DNA from: CAZDET01 sp964504335
GTDB taxonomy: Bacteria > Bacteroidota > Bacteroidia > Chitinophagales > Saprospiraceae
Assembly (NCBI GenBank): GCA_964504335.1
Contig: CAZDET010000022.1
Location: forward strand, 5,716 to 69,715
Reading direction: 5' to 3'
DNA length: 64,000 bases
Part shown: positions 58,176 to 64,000 of the stretch, in pieces
Layout of the letters: every line of letters begins with the position of its first letter
Numbering within the stretch: the first letter of the stretch is position 1
Notes under the pieces: model-generated
Told to the model about the DNA's origin: nothing
Seen by the model: the letters and a program-made list of their open reading frames with translations, nothing else
The model's database searches: none
Translations under genes and position numbers: made by a program

Positions 58176-61100
58176 TTAGCGTACAACAATTTGGCCGCTA
58201 GCAATTTTTCTCCCGGCTTCACTCACTTCCAGGAAGTACGTTCCTGCCGGTAGGGCGGCTCGTTCAAACAATAATTCTGCTCCGTTAAAGAGCTCCTGAC
58301 GGACGAGTCTTCCCGTCGCGTCGTACAAGTTTAGAGAGAGTTGGTTACAAACATCGCAACCAGCTACCGTGATGACGGCCGTTTGCCGCATCGGGTTGGG
58401 TGCTATGCGTACGGTAAGCCCGGCTGGCAACTCCGTTTCGTTGGTCGAAGTCAGTAGGCAATCCGTGGCGAAGAAATCACCGCAGCCAACTACGTGGCGC
58501 ACCACATTGGTTTGCTCCGGTGCCACATTCTCGAAGTAGACGGCGGCGCGATTCTCGATAATCGTGCCGATGGGCATGTCCGGTTTTTGGGATAGTCGAA
58601 ATTGGACAAAGCCCTCAGCAGTAGCGCCGCCGCCCGGCTCGAGGAAAATGGAATCGAAGGTAATTCTTAAAATGCCGTCGTCGTAGACTTCATACTCATA
58701 GGGATGACTTGCCGCGCCTAACTGAAGCGTGGAAACGTCAAGCGCAGAAGGAAGCGTGTCGCGAATTACCACTCGATCCACCGAATCGGTACCCGAATTG
58801 ACGAAGAAAAGTGTGTATTCTAAATCGGTTTGTGGGGCCACAATCGAGTCAAAGTAGCCTTTGGGATGACCTCGGAGTCCGAGCACTTCGTCAAAATCAA
58901 GTACTTCTCGTACGTTTATGTCAATGAACAAATCTCTATCATCTTCCGGAAACTGGCTTACCAGCCCGGTTTTGTAAGTCGTTTCTTCGGTGCAGCCTTC
59001 AATGGCTACCGTTGGGAAGCTATTTCCCGGATGCCCCGGCGATTGCTCCGCAATCAATCGGTAAGTACTGCCCTCCCGCGCTTTAATCGATATGATTTCA
59101 AACGCTCCTGCATCAAGTTGGTACGAGCCCTGACGACCAATCACCCAATCTTCAATGCCAATGTAATTCTGCTGTTGCAGCATCGGCCCATCGCCGATGT
59201 TTTGAATCCGGAATTCAATCGAATCTCCTTCGCAGGTGCCACTCACCTGGATCGATGATCCATCCCAGTTGGGATCGACCATACCGCAAAGGGTATCCGG
59301 AAAGATCCGCGCGGTGGTCGTTATTGCCTGGCCTGGTAGAATACCGGTGCAGGCCACATCACTTTCCACCTCAAAACTGCTGCGCTGGCCGGGAAACAAA
59401 TCACCGAGTGGAAACCGGTAGGTATTGGTCTCCGCAAATACATCACTCGGTTCAATTTCCGCCTCCCCAAACGTCAGCTCCGTATCGAATGTGACATCTA
59501 CGTAGGCGTTCCGGGCAGTGTCACTTCCGCTGTTCTCGTAATGAACGGTATAAGTTACTGGTGCGCAAGCCCGTACAAAGGGCGTCTCGATCGCAACTTC
59601 CAATACCGGACAGTCGGTAATCGGGACGACAGCAAAGTCGAATCGCGCCGAATCGTATTCCTCTGAAAAGTCGGCTCCGTAGGATGTCGGATCGCAAATG
59701 GACCAAATGTCGTCGTTTTGATTGATCAACTCGACCACGTATTCGCCCGGTGGTACCAACATGTCGAACTGCCCGTTTTCATCAGTAGCCCCGTAAAACA
59801 CATCGGTTGCAGTGGAAGCCGTAACAATCCAGTCCTCCAGTCCGGGGTCCTCTTCGGTATAGGCATTGCAACCGTCCGCCGTGACGAAGACCCGCCCCGC
59901 CAGACGATTGCTGCGGTAAGCAGCCAGCCCGTCGACCTTGAATACAACAAGGTCGTTGATAAATACACCATCCGCTTGCGCATCGAACCCGACAAGTGCA
60001 TACCCTCCATCGACGGTCCGGGCCAGACCGGCTCCAGTATCCGTGTTGGCCCGTTCTCCCAGCCGCCGTTGCCATAGCAGCTGTCCGTCGGGAGAGGTAT
60101 GAATGAGAAGCATATCAATGTCGTTGGGGGTCGGGATCGCATAGCCGGCGGCGGTCAGGCTGCCATCACTTGCCTCTACAATACCGTTGAGGATGTCCTC
60201 AAAATCGGTAACCTCCAGTTCATTATACCAGAGCGTATCTCCGTTGAGATTCGCTTTTCCTATAAGCGCGCTATTGAAGTCGCGCGTCGATCCGACGAAG
60301 GCAAAGTGCCCATCTGATGTCGGAATTAAGTCATTCACCTCTTCATTGGCTCCTTCCGTGCCGTAGGTTTTTTCCCACACAAATCGCCCGGCGGTGTCTA
60401 CCCGGAAGAACACGATGTCTCGATCCGGGCCGGATACCCCCTGCATATTGGCGGCAAAAATATAGCCGTCCGGCACTTCCATGGCAGCTACCCCTTCACT
60501 TGTCCGGCCGTTGCCGTAGGGCTGTCGCCACTCCTCATTTCCTTCCGCATCGACCTTCAACAGTAAGATGTCGTCGCGGCTAGTTTGTGGGTTTTCGGTG
60601 TTACAGGTAAGTAGATATCCTCCGTTGCTCGTTTTGATTATGTGGTTACCTCGCTGTGGGAGGCCCGTGTTTGCGTATGTCTTACTCCACCGGATATTTC
60701 CGCGCTTGTCGAGATTGAGTAGGTAAATTTGCGCCACACTAGTGGCATCAACTTCCCGGTATCCGACGATGACAAACCCTCCGTCTTCCAGTGATACCGC
60801 ATCGAAGGCCTGCTCGTTGAATCCCTCGTCGTACGTGCGTTCCCAGACTAATCGGCCATCGACATCCGTGCGAATCAAATAGATATCCTCGTCGTTGTCA
60901 TCACCGAAGGATTCGCTGTAGCCGATGGCTAAATATCCGTGGTCAACTGTTTGGATGATGGCCCGACCTTCGTCTTCCTTATTTCCTCCAAACGAGATTT
61001 CAAATCCCTGACCAACCACCCTCTGGGCCATGCAAGTCATCCCCAACAGCACTAGTAGTGCCGAAATCCGGTAGATGAAGAAGCGACTGGCAGCGGCCAT
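58176..61100 (-). CDS. large T9SS-exported protein with propeller and DUF11-like repeats
   Basis: About 974 aa. A signal segment near the start (RISALLVLLGMTCMAQ). The first half (to about 400) has PQQ/delta-60-like repeats of about 50 residues (IIQTVDHGYLAIGYSESF, VSLEDGGFVIVGYREVD, IIKTSNGGYLLTCNTEN, LIPTSDGHFAFVGSTRDF) that would fold as a beta-propeller. Then come CARDB/DUF11-like domains with many Asp and Cys residues (YTVHYENSGSDTARNAYVDV, YTLFFVNSGTDSVDRVV), and a type A sorting tail with RIAPNPMRQTAVITV and LPAGTYFLEVSEAGRK. The ATG at 61100 is nearer the hydrophobic stretch than the one at 61136. Likely a surface or secreted scaffold. Confidence 0.85.
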   Translation of the reverse strand: MAAASRFFIYRISALLVLLGMTCMAQRVVGQGFEISFGGNKEDEGRAIIQTVDHGYLAIGYSESFGDDNDEDIYLIRTDVDGRLVWERTYDEGFNEQAFDAVSLEDGGFVIVGYREVDATSVAQIYLLNLDKRGNIRWSKTYANTGLPQRGNHIIKTSNGGYLLTCNTENPQTSRDDILLLKVDAEGNEEWRQPYGNGRTSEGVAAMEVPDGYIFAANMQGVSGPDRDIVFFRVDTAGRFVWEKTYGTEGANEEVNDLIPTSDGHFAFVGSTRDFNSALIGKANLNGDTLWYNELEVTDFEDILNGIVEASDGSLTAAGYAIPTPNDIDMLLIHTSPDGQLLWQRRLGERANTDTGAGLARTVDGGYALVGFDAQADGVFINDLVVFKVDGLAAYRSNRLAGRVFVTADGCNAYTEEDPGLEDWIVTASTATDVFYGATDENGQFDMLVPPGEYVVELINQNDDIWSICDPTSYGADFSEEYDSARFDFAVVPITDCPVLEVAIETPFVRACAPVTYTVHYENSGSDTARNAYVDVTFDTELTFGEAEIEPSDVFAETNTYRFPLGDLFPGQRSSFEVESDVACTGILPGQAITTTARIFPDTLCGMVDPNWDGSSIQVSGTCEGDSIEFRIQNIGDGPMLQQQNYIGIEDWVIGRQGSYQLDAGAFEIISIKAREGSTYRLIAEQSPGHPGNSFPTVAIEGCTEETTYKTGLVSQFPEDDRDLFIDINVREVLDFDEVLGLRGHPKGYFDSIVAPQTDLEYTLFFVNSGTDSVDRVVIRDTLPSALDVSTLQLGAASHPYEYEVYDDGILRITFDSIFLEPGGGATAEGFVQFRLSQKPDMPIGTIIENRAAVYFENVAPEQTNVVRHVVGCGDFFATDCLLTSTNETELPAGLTVRIAPNPMRQTAVITVAGCDVCNQLSLNLYDATGRLVRQELFNGAELLFERAALPAGTYFLEVSEAGRKIASGQIVVR

Positions 61101-61308
61101 GGGAGTATTGTTAGATTGTGTCGTTGTTGATCGCATTACAAAGGTGACTATTAAAAAGGCCCTCTACAAGGACAGTTTTGAGAACTTGTTGATAAAAAAG
61201 GGGTTATTTTTACAGAAACACTCCAGCCAAAATTGCTTTAAACACTTAAAATCAACGATTTACATCTTAAAATCGAAAAATTACTAGTTGAAAAAAAATA
61301 CCTGAAAG

Positions 61309-62721
61309 GTGAAAAACAGTCAGTTAATAACCATATTACGCGCTTTGGATAAGAAAGAGTGTCGGGAATTGCGCAAATGGCTGCAATCGCCTTTTCACAA
61401 TCAACGCGCGGATGTAATAGCGTTATTCGACTATTTATTGGCCGGAAATCACTTGGAGGAGGAAAAGTTCCTCCGTAAAGAACGGGTTTTTCGCAAAATA
61501 TATCCCGACGATCCCTTCGACGATAATCGTTTCCGGCAGGTGATGCATTTTACGGCAAAGGCTGTAGAAGAGTATTTAACCTTCCAACAATTCAAGCAGG
61601 ATGAGATCGCCCACCGATTGATGCTCGCCCAAAGCTTACAACGGCGGGGCCTGCACCATCCCCTCCAGCGCACCTTAAAGCAAATCGCAAAAATGCAGGA
61701 ATCCTGCCCAACCCGCAACGAGCAGTATTTCTACAACGAGCACCACTATCAAACCATCGTCAACGAGCACTTCGCCAACCGCCGCCAACTGAAAGAAATC
61801 AACCTGAAGGCCATCGACATTCCAAGGGAAAAAGCGTATTTGATCGAGAAAATGCGCCTCTATTGTACCGCCATTTTTCTCGGAAATTTACAAAAGGTCG
61901 ATTTCCTGACCGACGACCTCTCCCAGCTCATCGAGCGTTCAGGGTCGGAGGCCTTCTCCCAGGAACCCGTCATCGGCATTTATTCCTCTATCCTGAGAGC
62001 GATCACCGAGGAAGAAAATTCCGAGCACTTCGAAATCCTGCGGGAACGGGTACGAAAAGACGGTCAGCACCTGTCTGACAAAGAATTAGCCGAGGTATAC
62101 AAATGGACAACTCACTATTGCGTGCGGAAGATGAACAGCGGAAGCGAGTACTTCCGCCGCGAGGGCTTCGAGTGGTATAGGCAGGGCATCGAGGCCAAGA
62201 TCCTGATGGTCAACGGGACTCTTTCCTCCAATACGTACTACAACACCATGAGTATTGCGCTAAAACTCAGGGAATTTGACTGGTCGGAGCAGTTCGTCGA
62301 TCACTATTACTCCTATCTCGACCCGAGCCACCGGGATACCATTCACCGGTTTTGCCGGGCCAAGCTCTTCTTCGCCCAAAAGCGCTACGATCGAGCGATG
62401 CCCCTGCTGGCGCAATCCGACTTCGACAACGACATCATGAATATCGAAGCCAAATCGATGCTCACCAAAATGTACTACGAGACGGATGAAGTTGATGCCC
62501 TGGAATCGCTGCTCGAAAGCTTTAATATCTACCTGAAGCGCAAGAAAATCATGGGCTATCACCGCAGCATCTACCAAAACATCATTCGGTGTACACGGCG
62601 GCTGGTGCGCATCAATCCCTACGACAAAGAAAAACGCGAGCAGTTGCGGCAGGAGATCGATCAGGTGCGGCCCCTCACCGAACGCGATTGGCTTTTGCAG
62701 CAACTCGATCGATTGAATTAA
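61309..62721 (+). CDS. alpha-helical (TPR-like) protein of unknown function
   Basis: A 470-aa cytoplasmic protein with no signal peptide. It is almost wholly helical, with basic helices. The first 100 residues (LRALDKKECRELRKWLQSPFHN, FRQVMHFTAKAVEEYL) resemble a recurring Saprospiria family that I cannot name. The middle and end have pairs of amphipathic helices similar to TPR units. There are no enzymatic motifs. The GTG at 61309 is the likely start; no ATG lies nearby upstream, and a 208-base AT-rich gap separates it from the divergent T9SS gene. It is followed after 27 bases by the GNAT gene. Confidence 0.65.
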   Translation: MKNSQLITILRALDKKECRELRKWLQSPFHNQRADVIALFDYLLAGNHLEEEKFLRKERVFRKIYPDDPFDDNRFRQVMHFTAKAVEEYLTFQQFKQDEIAHRLMLAQSLQRRGLHHPLQRTLKQIAKMQESCPTRNEQYFYNEHHYQTIVNEHFANRRQLKEINLKAIDIPREKAYLIEKMRLYCTAIFLGNLQKVDFLTDDLSQLIERSGSEAFSQEPVIGIYSSILRAITEEENSEHFEILRERVRKDGQHLSDKELAEVYKWTTHYCVRKMNSGSEYFRREGFEWYRQGIEAKILMVNGTLSSNTYYNTMSIALKLREFDWSEQFVDHYYSYLDPSHRDTIHRFCRAKLFFAQKRYDRAMPLLAQSDFDNDIMNIEAKSMLTKMYYETDEVDALESLLESFNIYLKRKKIMGYHRSIYQNIIRCTRRLVRINPYDKEKREQLRQEIDQVRPLTERDWLLQQLDRLN

Positions 62722-62748
62722 TTAACTTTCGGTTGGGAAATTTAAGTT

Positions 62749-63972
62749 ATGCACATTCGAGTTATGGACATCGGCAGTAGAGCCGATTGGCGTCGATTTC
62801 ACAATGTGGAACGTTACATCTACCACAACGACCCGCTCCACATTCAGCCGATCGAAACGGATATCGAGTCGATTTTCAGCGAAAAAAACGCCGCCTTCCG
62901 CAATGGCCCAAGTCGGATTTGGCTCCTCGAGCGCCCCGATGGCCAGCCGGTAGGCCGGATTTCAGCATTCGTCGACACGGAGCGCAACCGGCAGCAGGAG
63001 CTTCCCGCAGGCGGGATTGGCTTTTTTGAATGTGTAAACGACCCAGTAATTGCCAAACGCCTGCTAGAAACGGCCGAAACCTGGTTGCGTCAGCAAGACA
63101 TCCTGGCGGTGGATGGCCCCATCAACTTTGGTGAACGCGACCGGTTTTGGGGGCTGTTGCGCCGGGGCTGGTACCCTCCGGTCTACCAGGAAAATTATCA
63201 CCCCCCCTACTACCGCGCCTTTTTCGAGAATAACGGATATCAGGAATACGAACAAATACTAACGCTGCGCGGCGACATCGGGCACTTCAATGTAGACCGC
63301 CTGCACCGAATCGCCGAACGCGTCGTTCGCAATTACGGTTTCCACTGTATTAGCGTGACCCGTAGGAACATGAAAAAATCAGCGGCCTGGTTTGCGCAGG
63401 TATACAATGCCGCTTTTCACGAGCGCCCCTACTTTAAGCCTCTTACCGCCAAAGATGTGTATCCGGCATTCCGGCAAATGTTCCCCGTCTTTGACCCCCT
63501 TCTCACTTGTATCGCCTTCGACGGGGAGCGCCCCGTAGGAATGGTGGCCATCCTACCTGATTTGAATAAGTATTTTCGTCGATTGAACGGCCGGCTGCGC
63601 TGGCACTATATCCCCTGGCTGCTTTATCGCATTCACACTTACCAGGAATCCGGCTGTAAGGGCATCGCTTTCGGCGTTGATTCCGAGTACCAGCGCCTGG
63701 GCGTTTTTCCCTTTATGGTCGACTATTTATACTATGCCAAGAATGAACACAACCGGCGGCACCACAAGTACGTGGACCTATCTACCATCCGCGGTTGGAA
63801 TGAGCGAATGGTAAAATCCTGCCGTTCGATGGGTACTGAGCCCCACCGCGAACACATGGCCTATCGCAAGGCGCTAGCAGATAACGTAGAATGGACCACC
63901 CTGACACAAACAGACGTATCGCACGTAGAAATGGGTGAAGTACCCGATGACAATATCTACCCAACTGCTTAA
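62749..63972 (+). CDS. GNAT-related protein (YghO-like)
   Basis: A 407-aa protein resembling the E. coli YghO group: a GNAT-related fold duplicated in one chain. The first part has FHNVERYIYHNDPLHIQPI and GGIGFFECVNDP; the middle has DGPINFGERDRFWGLLRRGW and NYHPPYYRAFFENNGYQEYEQ. The second lobe (about 200-400) ends with VDLSTIRGWNERMVKSCRSMG. The usual acetyl-CoA P-loop (QxxGxG/A) is degenerate, so acetyl transfer is uncertain. The start is the ATG at 62749. It may be cotranscribed with the upstream orphan gene. Confidence 0.78.
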   Translation: MHIRVMDIGSRADWRRFHNVERYIYHNDPLHIQPIETDIESIFSEKNAAFRNGPSRIWLLERPDGQPVGRISAFVDTERNRQQELPAGGIGFFECVNDPVIAKRLLETAETWLRQQDILAVDGPINFGERDRFWGLLRRGWYPPVYQENYHPPYYRAFFENNGYQEYEQILTLRGDIGHFNVDRLHRIAERVVRNYGFHCISVTRRNMKKSAAWFAQVYNAAFHERPYFKPLTAKDVYPAFRQMFPVFDPLLTCIAFDGERPVGMVAILPDLNKYFRRLNGRLRWHYIPWLLYRIHTYQESGCKGIAFGVDSEYQRLGVFPFMVDYLYYAKNEHNRRHHKYVDLSTIRGWNERMVKSCRSMGTEPHREHMAYRKALADNVEWTTLTQTDVSHVEMGEVPDDNIYPTA

Positions 63973-64000
63973 GGATGCTATGTTAGTATCTAAAAACTCT
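63973..64000. repeat. probable left arm of another TTAG/CTAA repeat, cut by the window edge
   Basis: After the last stop the sequence reads ATGTTAGTATCTAAAAACTCT, in the same TTAG/CTAA style as the 5.6 kb site (which also opens with ATGTTAG). The partner arm would lie beyond the window. Confidence 0.35.

Noticed and set aside
1..64000. CRISPR array, tRNA, rRNA, IS element or prophage
   Set aside because: No regularly spaced repeats, cloverleaf patterns, transposase or phage structural genes were seen on either strand.

Overview
The window reads as a stretch of a Bacteroidota chromosome, most likely from the Saprospiria (Lewinella-like, marine). The reasons are the gliding/type IX secretion lipoprotein SprE/PorW, three large secreted proteins with T9SS-type C-terminal tails, Bacteroidota-type families (DUF2452, DUF1573, the large DUF5684-like signal peptidase, M23 and OmpA lipoproteins), repeated TAnnTTTG promoter boxes, and few visible Shine-Dalgarno sites. 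Genes are dense on both strands. I see no tRNA, rRNA, CRISPR array, IS element or prophage. I did not compute GC content or run any search; family calls rest on motifs and on remembered family sequences.

Layout. 1-8.3 kb: metG (5' part only), queA, an EI24-like membrane protein, a cytochrome c/sugar dehydrogenase fusion, LolA, an M28 peptidase and a GNAT enzyme. 8.2-16.6 kb: SprE/PorW, M23 peptidase, a divergent MarR/AraC pair and FtsK. 16.8-21.7 kb: a YkoF-like protein, a class V aminotransferase, and a thiolase plus FadJ-like beta-oxidation pair. 21.7-29.3 kb: a response regulator, then a minus-strand run viaA - VOC - CAT-like - CBM48/HhH fusion - glgB, then DUF92 and an S24 repressor. 29.5-40.5 kb: OmpA lipoprotein, UvrD/PcrA, POT transporter, DUF819, lspA, polyprenyl synthase and a secreted phosphatase. 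40.6-50.8 kb: glyA, an FKBP lipoprotein, an outer-membrane beta-barrel receptor, serine acetyltransferase, a PolB-like exonuclease, a coiled-coil protein, DUF2452, DUF1573 and lepB. 51-64 kb: a T9SS exoprotein, ravA, a tocopherol-type operon, a second T9SS exoprotein, an orphan protein and a GNAT protein.

The strongest unusual signal is the operon at 55.1-58.0 kb. A small 2[4Fe-4S] ferredoxin is followed by genes that closely resemble three vitamin E/plastoquinone enzymes: a plant-type VTE3 methyltransferase (MPBQ/MSBQ), a VTE4-type gamma-tocopherol methyltransferase and a VTE2-type homogentisate prenyltransferase. A DUF92 protein, the family of the plant phytyl-phosphate kinase VTE6, lies elsewhere in the window. 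Tocopherol cyclase and 4-hydroxyphenylpyruvate dioxygenase are not in the window, so the end product is open.

The second is a dispersed structured element in three copies (about 30.72, 46.82 and 53.16 kb). Each lies in a divergent intergenic region and points the same way, 60-72 nt downstream of a TTG-N20-TAnnTTTG-like promoter. Each folds into the same three consecutive hairpins, with paired base changes between copies, which suggests a conserved RNA. Other points of note are a RavA/ViaA pair split by about 26 kb, a thiolase with Ser in place of its second catalytic Cys, a CBM48-HhH fusion beside glgB, and a recurring class of TTAG/CTAA palindromes after genes.
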